DNA from: Arctopsyche grandis
Lineage: Eukaryota > Arthropoda > Insecta > Trichoptera > Hydropsychidae
Assembly: GCF_051622035.1 (NCBI RefSeq)
Contig: NC_135364.1
Coordinates: 1,755,001-1,819,000 of the forward strand
DNA length: 64,000 nt
Direction: 5' to 3'
Both the position numbers and the translations under genes were made by a program. The stretch's first letter is position 1. Every line of letters starts with the position of its first letter. Below are positions 50,286 to 62,809 of this stretch, piece by piece. The notes below the pieces were generated by a model that was not told the origin of the DNA, did no database searches, and saw only the letters and a list, made by a program, of their open reading frames with translations.

Positions 50286-51865
50286 TGTGAGACAATATAT
50301 TATAGAAATAATTGATCCTGAACGAAAGACGACTATCCATACCTAATCATTACTTAAAATCATTATAATTATCGGTGACATTTAGTAGAAATATTTTTAC
50401 AATCATAAAAGTAGAAATATTTTTTATATAATTAATAAATATCATCTTAATTAATCATAGTCGACGTCAATATGTGCAATCGATGAACGAAAATCCGGCA
50501 TATAGAATTTGCATGGTAAGGAATTTGAAGTCAGGGTAAACACAATGAATCTGTTTTACTAAGAAATTTTGTGGGAAAAAAGAAATTTATCTAGACTCTG
50601 GAGCAGGGGTTGGCAAACCACGGCTAATCGAACTAGATTAAACTGCCACATCTGGTTGACAAATGCTTACCAAATTTTATACATAACTTGTTATTGAGCT
50701 TAAACTCCTTGACATGATTCTCCAGCGTAAAAGAGCTTAAACTCTTAGATATGACATTTCAGTTTAATAAACTAAAAGGTTTCTGATTAAAATATTTAAA
50801 AACCTCAATTCTCTAGCGTAAAAGTACTATTTCCGATTCAGGTAAAAATATTCAAAAAATACTAGGCTATAAAATTTATAATTTCTATTAGAAGTAAAAC
50901 AATTTTAGTCGGATTTGTGGTTTGTTAAATAATTGGATTCAAAAACATAAAAAAAGAGGACACCTATAAGAAGAGGCACCATTTTAGGTCGACTTAAAAA
51001 TTTGTAAAATATTTACATCAAATCGATAAGAATTTCAGTGACCGATACTAAGTTTCAGTTTGATAGGACTAACGGTTTTCAACAAATCCCGAAAATACAC
51101 AACAACACACACATTTTTTCTAGATCATGAAATCGTGATCAGTGATCGATTCTGAGTTCAAATAAGTCAATATGTCGAGTTCAAATTTTCTCATGATCAC
51201 AAAACGTCATCTATTGTTACTACGTACATAAAGTAAAAAGTCAAAACGTGAAGTAAACAAAAAATTGTCATTGAATGAATTTTAACGTAAAAATTGACAC
51301 AAATATGTATATTTGTATTATAAAATAAACAATTTTGACCATAATTACAATCGAATAATTGATGAAAATATGTGGTTTGCCAATTTTTCAATGTTAGTCA
51401 TACGATCAGAATTCCACTCAACTCCTATCACAACGCGTACTTAAAAATAACATACATACATGTGAACATGTACATATGTATATACATATATGGTAAGATT
51501 ATTACATTTCAGTATCCCACATATCGCATTATATAACGAATATTCATACAGCGTTTGTTGAAAAGCAGTACATATTTATTCAATTGAATCATCGATAACA
51601 TCGAGTATAAGGTAGACTATATTTACCAGTCGCACTTCCAAAAAATTTATAATGTTTTCCTCAATTAACCAATAATATTGTCAAGTAATTATTTTTTTTT
51701 TTCAGAATATACAATTCTTGTGTACAAAGCAAATAGAAATAAGATGAAAAAAAATAGTATAACATTCGATGTTAATGCGCCGCAAGTTGGTTTTTTTTTG
51801 ATATGTGTAAAATAAACAAATAAATTAAGTAGAAATTTTCAAAATATAAATGTATGCTTGGTTTC
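50286..51865. repeat. Duplicated 5' flank of K2 with a dispersed repeat
   Basis: Matches the K1 flank from about 32200 and the K3 flank. 50590-51245 is additionally shared with 61017-61640 and, inverted, with 12848-13310 (TTGGCAAACCACGGCTAATCG; CAGTTTGATAGGACTAACGG). No gene. Confidence 0.65.
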
Positions 51866-51873
51866 TTTTAATT

Positions 51874-54407
51874 TTATTTTATTTTATTTTATTTTATTAA
51901 TTGAAAAATCAACAGACAGGATGAACAGAGATAGGTATAAAAAAAACAAAAAGTAAATAAATAATATATGTAACATCCGAGTCCAATAATAGATTTTTAC
52001 AAAAATGAAAAAGATAAATATAAGGAAAACAAATTAAAAAGTAAAGAATAAAGGCATGACAAAATATGTAGTACATTGCATAATTAAACTATAGTATTAA
52101 AATATTTGGAAAAGGTTATAAGATAGAATATAAGAAGAAATTGAAATTTACAAACATAAAACATATGAAAAAGGTAAATACAAAATAAAAAAATAAAAAA
52201 GGAAAGGAATGAAAGCTATAATATGATTAAATAGCACATTACATAACTAAACTAAAGTATAAAAATAATGGAAATATTGGAAAAATAGAATAGGAGAAAA
52301 AATGAATCAATCGGTCAAGATTCTCTTGATGTTAGACCTGAATTGATGTAGGGAAATACCAAACCGATCAACCTCATTCAGCTCTCCGTTAAACATACGA
52401 TAAACGCGCTCCAGATAAAAATATTTTTGGGAATTAGTATTGAAAGGATCAAGTGAAAAGAGTGCAACGCGTCTAGAGTATCGAACTGGGATTCTGAAAT
52501 TAACCTTATTCAGTAAATCAGAACAATCAAGGAAACCATTTATGAGCTTAAAGAAGAATATAGCATCAGTATGTCGTCGCCTGACAGAAAGATTGTTAAA
52601 AGAAAGGATTTTTAAAATGTCGGAAACAGTAGAATGGGTATAGGTAGGAAAAAGGTAGCGTAAGGATTTAATAAATTTAAGTTGAACTTTCTCAATACAA
52701 TTAATATGGGATAAATAAAAAGGTGACCAGATAATTGAGGCAAATTCAAGGTGAGACCTTACAAAGGAAAAATAAAGTAATTTTAGTACATAAGGATCAT
52801 TAAAGGGTTTTGTTGAGCGGAGTAGGAATCCAAGAGATTTAAATGCTTTGTTGGTAATAAAAGAAATATGTTCAGAGAAATCTAGTTTATTATTGAGTAT
52901 TACACCAAGATCTTTAATAGAAGATGACGTGTTAAGGATTGAATGATTTAATTGATATTGATTAGTTATAATTGACTTATTTCTAGTGAAATTTAAAATA
53001 GAGCATTTTTCTAGATTAATAAAAAGATCATTATTTAAACAATATATAGAGAATCTATCTAGATCTTCTTGTATCTTATGACAATCGTCTATGGTGTATA
53101 TAGGTTTGTAAATTTTTAAATCATCAGCGTAAAGAAGTATAAAGGAATATTTAAAGATGTATGAGATATCATTAATATAGAGTAAAAAGAATAAGAGACC
53201 TAAATGCGACCCTTGTGGGACACCGGAAGGAATATGTCTAAGTGATGATCTAAAACCATTGAGAATTATGATTTGGTGACGATTTAGTATATACGAAGAG
53301 ATCCAACGAAATAAATTTCCTCGGATTCCGAGGGACCAAAGTTTATTGAGTAATAGGTTGTGATTGATTTTATCAAAAGCTTTAGAGAAATCCGTATAAA
53401 CGACGTCTATTTGGATTCGTTTGTCCATATAAGATGTGAGAGTACTAGTGAAATTAAGCAGGTTAGTCTCTACCGATCTCCCCTTAAAAAAACCATGCTG
53501 TTCAGGTATAATGTAGTTTTTAAAATTGGAGAAAAGGAAATTATAGATAATTTTTTCAAAGATTTTACTAATGACAGATAGTTTAGATATAGGACGGTAA
53601 TTCTCAATAAGATTCTTATCACCTTTTTTAAAAATAGGGGCGATGTAAGATAATTTCCAATAGTCAGGAAATTTACCGTTAGACATAGAAAGATTGAAAA
53701 GGATTGTTATGGGAAGAGATAATGGGACAGCACATTTAACAAGGAAAAAAGAAGGCAAACCATCACAGCCCGCACCAAGATTAACATTGAGAGAGTTGAT
53801 GTGACTGAGTACAGTAGATAAGTCAAAATCAAAAGTAGATAAGTTACAAGAAGAAGTATCTGTATTAGAGATAGAAAGGTTAATGGTAGAATCACTATTG
53901 AAAGTGGAGTCAAAATAGTCAGCAAAAATGGTACAGATTTCAGAACCATGTGAAGCCGACTTATTTCCATAATACATTACGGAAGGATATGAAGAGGAGG
54001 TATTTTTTTTTGAATTTATATAGGACCAAAATGATTTGGGATTAGTTTTAATATTATTTTGAATAAGAGAAATATAATTTCTAAAGCAGATTAAAGAATA
54101 TTTTTTAATTCGAGCTCTTAATAGTGAAAAACTTTGATAATCTAAGGGATTTGAATAAATTTTAAATTTTTATGGAATTTGTTTTTTTCTTTTATTATTT
54201 TAATAAGAGACGATGTAAACCAAGGGGGATATTTGGTACGTTTAGATTTAAGAGTAAAAGGGACGTGGCATTCAATAATATTTTGTAAGGTATCGTAAAA
54301 TTTTTTACAAGCTAAATCAATATTTAAATTGGACAAAAGTGAATTCCAATTGATATCGCTTAAAATTGGAATAATTGTAGCATAGTCAGCTTTTCTAAAG
54401 AGGAAAG
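51874..54407 (-). mobile_element. Jockey-like LINE J1, copy 3, with TTTTAATT duplication
   Basis: Minus-strand insertion in K2's upstream flank. TTTTAATT flanks it at 51866-51873 and 54408-54415. K3's flank has the unfilled site TTTTAATTACAATAATTATG near 62106. The element is 5' truncated within the linker before RT and ends 3' in repeated TAAAAT units. It is the longest J1 copy in the window. Confidence 0.85.
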
Positions 54408-54413
54408 TTTTAA
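52307..54413 (-). pseudogene. Reverse transcriptase ORF of LINE J1 (copy 3)
   Basis: The open part 52307-53977 (556 codons) carries RT motifs NYRPISKLSVISKIFEKII, EQHGFFKGRSVETNLL, VVYTDFSKAFDKINHNLL, SGVPQGSHLGLLFFLLYIND and LLYADDLKIYK, then the C-terminal YFSFVRSHLEFASIIWS pattern. Upstream, in another frame, 54142-54336 encodes the preceding linker (KYPPWFTSSLIKIIKEKNKF). A frameshift near 54150 and the missing endonuclease make this copy dead, though catalytic YADD is intact. The clade is Jockey or a close relative by motif style. Confidence 0.88.
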
Positions 54414-54415
54414 TT

Positions 54416-55476
54416 TAATTAATTATATGCAACTGAAATTAAATTAATTTTAATAATTTAATGCAACTGAAAACTTTAAAGTTCTTTGATTTCTTATTTT
54501 GTTAAGTAATATAATTTTTACCAGAGCATACATTTCTTTAAAAGAAGAAAATGAAACGGGATAAAAAATTAAACTTATTTAAAAAAAACTATGATGAAAA
54601 TAATAGCAGAAAGCGATTTTCAGAAACATGTACAATGATTCATCTAATAATATATTTGAATGTTACTTTAAAATGAATATATTATATATAAATGTAAAAT
54701 AAATGAGCCGTTATATTTAAAGTGGCCGAGGTCCAGTTTTCAGTTCCTAAAGTACAATTTCCGTTTCACTTAATTCACAAATTGTGATTATTTCTTTTGA
54801 ATCGATACGTCCAGAATCTCGGAAAAACATGATAAACGTATTACAAGTCATCGGTATTTTAAAATATTGTTAAACGCAAAACATTATGTATGTATATTTA
54901 ACGTTTTGCGAGATATTTCTCGAAATGAAGAAAAGTGCCATCAATTATAACGGCTCAAATAATAATATTTGTTTTTGGGAAGTAAATTAGTTTAGAAAAA
55001 TATAGTAATAAAATCGATGTCGAAAATTAGAAATATTTATCTTTATTTATTTTTCTTAAAATAATTCTCTGGTAAATAAATGAAGAGGTCAATTATATTT
55101 AACTATTAATATTATTAGTATGTCAAGATTATTTCCCTGAAGAAGTAGATTTTCGAAACAAAACTTGATCTTTTTAACATCATGTCAAAGAATAATTATC
55201 ATTAAATATCAAGGCTTTGTCTCCAATTTTATCAAAATAGCCCTCATTGCTTAAACACTATATTATAATATATATAACGGTATGGACATATCGTTTATAG
55301 ATTGATTTCTCAGTAAAAGTTGGGGATCAATGTTGATTGAATCAGTGCAGTGCGATAACAATTTGTTACAACTTCAATTGGCATCTAGATCTTGACTTGG
55401 TGACACGTTTTTGCGATAGTTCATTATCATCGGTCGTTCTGCAATTAAAATTTACTATACAAAATTCTACACGAAA
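54416..55476 (+). promoter_or_regulatory. Upstream flank and leader of K2
   Basis: Conserved with the K1 flank, including blocks ATTTCTCGAAAT(T/G)AAGAAAAGTG and the 170-base leader before ATG. Initiator-like TCAGT at 55310-55314 is shared with K1. No other defined site can be supported. Confidence 0.35.
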
Positions 55477-58400
55477 ATGTCCGAATTCAATGGAGAGGCT
55501 TACGATCGACATGCAAAAACTATTTTAAAGCGAATGTTTGGCATTTACGAAGAAAGTTTGTTGTGTAATATCGATTTGGTAGTCGGCAATAACAGGTTGG
55601 TACATTTATGTGTGGTCTATAAAATATAATTGCCAATAAAATAGCACTTAATACGATAAAACGAATTTTCCAGTTTCTCAGTGCACAGGTTGATCCTTGT
55701 TACGAATAGCGATTTCTTCAAAAGTAAAATAAATGATACAACCAGCGAAATCATTTTGGAAGACAGTGATGAGATACTCGCGGAGTCTGTCAAGAAGACT
55801 ATTAAGTTATTTTACCTCGGTGAAATAGGTAAGAAGACAGTTGAAGAGAAACCGTGTGTTTTTTAAAACTTTTATAAACTTATCTATGGCCAAATTTTCA
55901 TTTTAGACTTGCAGCTACATCAAGTTGTGAACATTATCAAATTCTCCAAAATAATTCAGATGCGTGAACTCGAAGAATACTGTTTGGCGTACCTCAAAAA
56001 AATATTAGACAGCAAAAATTTCATTTTCATTGAAGATTTTGCCACACAACATGGATATTTGCGATTACTAAAGCAAACAAAAGCTTATATTGCGAAGAAT
56101 TATTTGGAGGTATGTCTTATTTACGCCTTTATGTTATTGAATTCTATGACATATGATTGTTTTCTTTTATTTGTAAAAAACACAATTTATTTAGCTCGAC
56201 AAAAAAACTGAAACTTTACGAAAAATTACTTACGTCACATATAATGATGATTACTTAAAATAATATCATAACTTTGTCATAATATTATCCAAAAATATTA
56301 CAGATTATCCAAGAAGATGAATTCCTCAATATGAGTTGTGAACGACTGGGTGAACTTTTACAGTTGGATGATTTAAATGTAACAAGAGAAGAGCAAGTTT
56401 TTCAAGGCTTGAAGATTTGGCTGCAACAGAACTACGAGTCTCGGAAAAAACATTTAGATACCCTGTTGAAATATATCAGATTACCTTTGTTATCCGTCCA
56501 GGTATTTCCTACTTCGTGACAAATTTCATAGATAGTTAAAATTCGTATATACTTATTTATAATTTTCCAATGTGAATTTCTAATTTTTCAGTTTATATTA
56601 AATGAAGTGAAACCACTCTGTTACGATTCATTGAATTGCTGTCAAATGCTGTTGGATACATTTGAATACCGTCATAATCTTGAAAAAAGACTTGGATTTC
56701 CTTCGTTAAATTCAAAACCTCGAAAGTTCTTCCAACAAACTGTATTAATTGTAGGAGGAGAAGATAAAAGTGTATTTATCATATTTATTTTCATTTCTTA
56801 AAATTACAAGTTAAAGTTTCATTAATAAAGTTCATTTTCAATTTAAGACTTCAGGTGAAATTGAAATATGCGATGCTAACACTGACAAATGGTCTACATA
56901 TCATGATTTGAACAATAAAACTACTAATTTTGGGGCTGTCGTGTTAAATAACAAACTAATTACTATGGATGGTGAATTTGGCGGCAAAACCACGAACAAG
57001 GTACCATTACATAGTTCGATTTATATGTAGCTTTGTGCTTTATTTTAAAATCTAAATCATATGTACGTATACAACGTGATCTATCACGCAGATTCCACAC
57101 ATGTTCGTTGGCACAAAAATCAAGTAAATAGATATTTGTCTATTTTGATTAATGTGTGTGTTAAGGTTTAAGGGTTAAATCTTGGTAAGGTATACATTGA
57201 TTCGTTATTGTATACACTAACTTTTCGTCAAAGTATAAATGGTTTTCTGCGAGATATAATTTGACAATAAATTTCAGGGACAGGCGTGTTTGACAACTAC
57301 TCTTGTCATGAGAAAGTTTGACAGTTACCTTCCAAACATAAATTATAAGCTCGATTCAAATTCAACTAATCAATTAAAGTACATGCAGGCCTTTTTACCT
57401 TCCGATGAGGAACCTCTTTTCACGCTTTTTTTAATGTTTCACAACAATTACACGAGTAGATATTCGTGCGCATATAATCACAATCCATATTTAGCCATAT
57501 TTACAATCTATATTTATATATTTGGCCAAAATGGGAAAATATTGTGTCCATCTGAATGAAATAAAATATTCGAAAAAGGATTAGAAAGTATAATAACGAG
57601 AAGTGCGTTCCAGCATTTTCTTTTTTCAAAAATAGCCCTGACTGTATTTATCTAAATTACGTAGATCTATAAGTGTAAAAAAATTAGAAAATACAAGAGT
57701 GTGAGTAATAATCAATATAACCATAATCATAAAGAGAATACTAGTTATAATTGAAGCAACTTATTATGCTAGACCAAAATAAGTTTCCGACCAAACTAGA
57801 GGGCCGATGATTACAAAATGATCTCGAAATTCGTAATATCCGAATAGGGTTTCATACAATTGAGGATTTTAAACGTTGATTGCCCAGATCTAAATGAAAC
57901 ATTGTTTTAATATTTTGCCAATTTAAAGGTGTCTTGCTTTGATCTCGTCACAAAGGAAACAACAGAATTTCCGGCGATGCAACAAGAAAGGCGGTTATTT
58001 GCAGCCACCGTCAATGATGACCAAGTTTTCGTCATCGGAGGAAGTAATAATAAACAAATTTCGATGAATTCTGTGGAAAGGTTATTCTCTTGAGTCCAAA
58101 ATCAATTTTTCTTTTCTTCTGTGTTTAACGACATAATCTACTTTTTGTTTCATTTTTTTTATCGGGTTGATTTTCTAACGGAAAATTAATATTTAATAAT
58201 TCAAAAAAAATACATTTTATTAGTTTAACTAATTTACTAACGTGATTTTCGTGACCTCATCTCATCTTTCAACCAGTGGCGAATCAAGTAAATGGGGGGC
58301 CCCAGGCGCATTTGAAAATTGAGGCCCCCCACTTCAGTAAAAATCGGAGTTTTCGTCATCGGAGGACAGAATAATGAAAAAGAATCGATAAATTCCGTGG

Positions 58401-60328
58401 AAAGGTTATTTTTTTCAGTCAAAAATTAATTTTTCGTTCCTTTGGTATTTGACGGGATAATCTATTATTTGTTTAATTTTTTATTGGGTTGATTTTAAAA
58501 CGGAAAATTAATATAAACACTTGCTTGCGGGCCAAATCGTAAATGCCCCATGAATGAAATGAAAACATGAATGTGGAAAGGTTATTTACTTGATACCAAT
58601 TTTTTTCCTTCAGTATTTAACGTGATAATCTATTGTTTGTTTCATTTTTTCATCGTGTCAATTTTCTAACGGAAAATTAATATTAATAATCTAAAAAGAA
58701 TAATTTAAAAATCAGAGGACGGAATAATAAAAATTAAACGATAAATTTCGTGGAAATGTTATTTTCTTAAGTCAAAATTTAATTTTTCTTTCCGTCGGTA
58801 TTTAACGAGATAATCTATGTATTATTTGTTTCAATTTTTAACCTGGTTGATTTTCTAACGGAAAATTAGTATTAATAGTTAAAAAAAATAATTATAAATA
58901 AATTTAACTAATTTACTAACGGGATTTTCGTGATCTGATTTTTCTTGACCTCGTCTTATCTTACAACCCGTTTCGATATCCTGCATTACTGCTAGCACCC
59001 TCCCAAGAGAGGTTTAATTAAGATTTAGTTTAAGACCGTCAATTTATTTAAAATTCAATACTTCATCTTCAAAAACATCTAAAAGACAATTGAGACAACC
59101 ACGTGGAAATTCTAATTTATCACTATATAAATGTTAATATTATATTCACAACAATAAAAGTTTCGAAAACAATTACACTATTACGTGAAATAACGAGCTT
59201 TTTCGTTAATCATTTTGATTTCGATAGAATTTTGCACTCAGGATTCAGAATTATCTACGGTCCATTGTTTGCCAATCACTAAACTCAGTGTACAAATATT
59301 AATAAGAAAAATATTTATTTCAAAATCTAATAAGGGTAGTGCAATCCCTATCGTTCACATAAATATACTATACATTTGCACAAATATTAAGAATATAAAT
59401 AAATAATAAATTTGAACGAATACTCAATATTAATTTACATAAAATGCAAATAATGATGAAGTCGCAATGAAATTTTCCGGTTTTCATTTCAGGTATGATT
59501 TAGTTACGAATACGTGGACTAATGTGGCTCATATGTTGACGCCACGTTGTCATCCTGCAATAGCAGTCGTAGGCAAAGAAATGTATGCCATCGGAGGTTT
59601 AGACGTTAGTGGTAATACATTAAACACAATGGAAATCTATGATACACAACAAGACAAATGGGCAGCAGCCCCACCAATGAAAGAAAAAAGAAGTAGTTGT
59701 GCAGTAAGAATTCATTGTTATATTTACGTATCCTATGTACAACAGATCGATTTGTATCAATCAGCTTTAAAGACAAACACATCATAATAAAGTCATCTTC
59801 GCTGAATACCATTTGTTTCAACTTACAGGCTGTCGCAATGGGAGACCACATTTACGCTATTGGAGGTTGTAACAATACATCATCAGTTCTTAAATCAGTG
59901 GAGCGATTTGACATCAAGTCTAAAACCTGGACATCGGTGGCCAGTCTTCCTGAACCGAAGTATGGGCACAAAGCGATTGCTATCGACGAGAAAATCATTT
60001 GCGTCGGTGAGTTTCTCATTCATTTAAATACAGTACAAATTTATTTCATTACGTGTGATCGCTCTGAAAATTGTATCGTTTTATAAATAAGAATTGTTTC
60101 TTAATTTAATGTCAATATTAATCAATGTGTCTTTCAGGAGGTCGAAATTCAAAATCAGTGCTGAAATACGATCCAGGCACAGACAAATGGACAGAACATG
60201 GATCAATTTCAGAACCGCGTTTCCGTTTTAATTTATTACTTACACATGTGCAGATAATGAAGAATGAAAAAATTATGAAATGGATATTCGAAAAATACGT
60301 ATCTTATTTCAATTTTACACAATTATAA
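55477..60328 (+). CDS. K2: kelch-like BTB-BACK-kelch protein, 579 aa, ten exons
   Basis: Exons 55477-55595, 55674-55828, 55907-56109, 56304-56501, 56592-56771, 56848-57000, 57929-58080, 59493-59703, 59829-60006 and 60138-60328 have GT-AG borders and join in frame (1740 bases). BTB is about residues 28-118 (LLCNIDLVVG, FSVHRLILVTNSDFFKS), with a shorter loop than usual after FFKS. BACK is about 125-232 (FATQHGYLRLL, EEQVFQGLKIWLQQNY). Six kelch blades run from about 268 to the end (VLIVGGED, FVIGGSN, MYAIGGLDV, IYAIGGCN, ICVGGRN; blade 2 has MDGEFGG instead of GG). BTB-BACK-kelch proteins of this size are typically Cul3 ubiquitin-ligase adaptors or actin-associated proteins; which applies here is unknown. 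The start ATG is conserved in K1 and K3. Relative to K1 the original stop is lost and 21 codons are added. Confidence 0.88.
57278..57559 (+). other. Candidate alternative last exon in K2 intron 6
   Basis: Preceded by ATAAATTTCAG and in phase 0 with exon 6. Open for 93 codons to TGA at 57557, directly followed by AATAAA (57560-57565). Splicing exon 6 to it would make a 429-residue BTB-BACK protein with one to two kelch blades and a new tail ending KILCPSE. The paralogous K1 block is also open for 72 codons. Counting differences by eye over the shared 68 codons gives about five silent and ten replacement changes, which is no proof of selection. Confidence 0.35.
58021..58870 (+). repeat. Tandem partial duplications of K2 exon 7 and its donor
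   Basis: The 3' end of exon 7 (VFVIGG...NSVER, then donor GTTATT) recurs downstream. A good copy at about 58350-58404 (VFVIGGQNNEKESINSVER) keeps its donor, a remnant is at 58560-58582, and a decayed one at about 58700-58757. Each is followed by the same intron sequence (TTTTCTAACGGAAAATTAAT). K1 has only one unit. The duplicates lack acceptors, so they are not complete exons. A GGGGGGCCCC / GGCCCCCC hairpin at about 58296-58330 lies before the second unit. Confidence 0.75.
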
Positions 60329-60334
60329 ATAATT

Positions 60335-61016
60335 ACACTGTTCGACACGAAAAATGGTTCAGAGACGAGATATGACTTTTTTATAGATCTATGCCCAATT
60401 AACACGAATCTGGTAATAAAAAATGTTGATTGGCTCGAGATTCGGAGATATATGTCAATTTCTCGTTTAAAATGAATATTGGAATCTATAGTCGGGTATT
60501 TTATCTTTCATTTGTAGTACTTTTGAGTTTTCAAATCCCTCTACGTAGACGTCCAGTTCAAATCAAAAGTCAAAGGTACGTATTTTCACTTAGGATTTTT
60601 TCCCACTGTTAATACTATTTTATATTGAGTATTTTTTAATAAAACATGTTTATTGGGATAGTGTTCTGGCAACACTATTTTTTGTTTTCGTTTAAAAGGA
60701 TTAATTGAAAGTGTGCTGAATTTTAAATCGGTAAAATTGCGAGCTAAAAGCTCGTACTAGTATTAACTCGTATTTACACGAATCTGAATCTAATTAATAG
60801 GGATAATATATTAAATTGTCTTTATATGAGAATTAAATAAAATTCCAAATCATATTACGACTATTCATGTGGATTAATAACAAAAATTCGTTTATTTTAT
60901 CGAGGTAAGCCAGTTATCAATAGAATTTTTGTTATTAATCCACGAGAATAGTCGAAATAATATTTTTCTAAGTATAATTTTATTTAATTCTCATATAAAG
61001 ACAATTTAATATATTA
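60335..61016 (+). repeat. Dispersed repeat family R1, copy D, ending in a long hairpin
   Basis: Begins ACACTGTTCGAC seven bases after the K2 stop, so it probably supplies the K2 3' UTR. Its end (60804-61016) is a nearly perfect inverted repeat of about 95-base arms: TAATATATTAAATTGTC at 60804 pairs with GACAATTTAATATATTA at 61000-61016. The loop contains TTTATCGAGGTAAGCCAG. Confidence 0.75.
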
Positions 61017-62809
61017 CGGGTTGGCAACCCGCGGCTAATCGAACAAGAGTAAACTGCCACTTCTGGTTGACAAATGAATACCAAATTTTATACATAACTT
61101 TTTATTGAGCTTAAACTCTTAGATATGACATTTCAGTTTAATAAACTAAAAGGTTTCTGATTAAAATATTTAAAAACGTCAATTCTCTAGCGTAAAAGTA
61201 CTATTTCCGATTCAGGTAAAAATATTCGAAAAATATTAGGCTATAAAATTTATACTTTCTATTAGAAATAAAACAATTTTAGTCGAATTTGCGGTTTGGA
61301 AGATAATTATTGAATTCAAAAACTTAAAAAAAGAGCACTCCTATAAGGAGAGGTACCATTTTCGGTCCACTTAAAAATTTGGAAAAAATTTACATAATAT
61401 CGATAAGAATTTCAGTGACCGATACTAAGTTTCAGTTTGATAGGACTAACGGTTTTCAAAAAATCCCCAAAATACACAGACACATAATTTTTCTAGATCA
61501 TGAAATCGTGATCATTGATCGATTCTGAGTTCAAATCAGTCAATATCTCGTGTTCAAATTTTCGCATGATCACAAAACTTCATCTATTGTTACTACGTAC
61601 ATAGATAAAGTAAATAGTGAAGACGTGAAGTGAACAAAAATTTGTCATTGAATGAATTTTAACGTAAGAAATAACACAAATGTGTACATTTGTTTTATAA
61701 AATAAACTATTTTGACCATAATTACAGTCGCATAAATAATGAAAATATGTGGTTTGCCAATTTTTCAAAGTTAGTCATACGATCAGAACTCGACTCCATC
61801 ACAACGTGTACTTTTACAATTAAATACATGTACATATGTATGTAAATATACATGATAACATTATCATATTTTATTATCCCACATATCGCAACATATACGA
61901 ATATTCATACAGCGGTTGTTGAAAAACAGTACATATTTATTCAATTGAATCACCGATAACATCGAATATAAGGTATACTATACATATTTACCAGTAGCAC
62001 GTCCAAAAAATTTATTATGTTTCCCTCAATTAACCAATAATATTGTCAAGGAATTATTATATTTGTATTATATTGTCAAGGAATTATATTTATGCTCGGT
62101 TTCTTTTAATTACAATAATTATGTGCAACTGAAAATTTTAAAGTTCTTTCATTTCTTCTTTTGTTAAGTAATATCAATTTTACCAGAGCGTACATTTCTT
62201 TAAAAGAAGAAAATGAAACAGGATAAAATTAAAATTTAATTTTAAAAAATAACTATGATAAAAATAATAGCGCAAAGCGATATATTTTCAAAAACATGTA
62301 AAAAGATTAATATTTGTTACATATTTGAATTTCACATTAAAATGAATATATTGTGTGTAAATGTATAATATATGAGCCGCTATATTATAAAGTGGCGGAA
62401 GTCCAATTTTCAATTACAAAAATACTATTTCTGTTTGACTTGACTTCTATTGAGTTGATACGTCCAGAATCTTGGAAAAGCAGAATAAATGTATTGCAGG
62501 CCACCAGTATTTTTAAATATTGTTAAACGTAAATCAATATATGTATTTAATGTTTTGCGAGATATATCTCGCAATGAATAAAAGTGAAGTAATGCCATTT
62601 TCAATTATAACGGCTCATATAATAATATTTGTTTTTGGGAAACAAATTGTAATTGCAGACGACTTGATTTGAAAACAAATTAAAAATGTCGAAAATTAGG
62701 AATATTAATCTTTATTAGCTTAAAATAATTCTTTGGTAATGAAATAAAGAGTATATTTAAATATTAATATCATTACTATGTTAAGAACACTTCTTCAGCG
62801 TATATAGTA
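61017..62809. other. 5' flank of K3
   Basis: Paralogous to the K1 and K2 flanks (TTGGCAACCCGCGGCTAATCG, TTAGTCATACGATCAGAA, CCTCAATTAACCAATAATA). It contains the uninterrupted J1 target site near 62106 and a local direct repeat TATTGTCAAGGAATTAT at about 62041 and 62070. No gene before K3. Confidence 0.6.
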
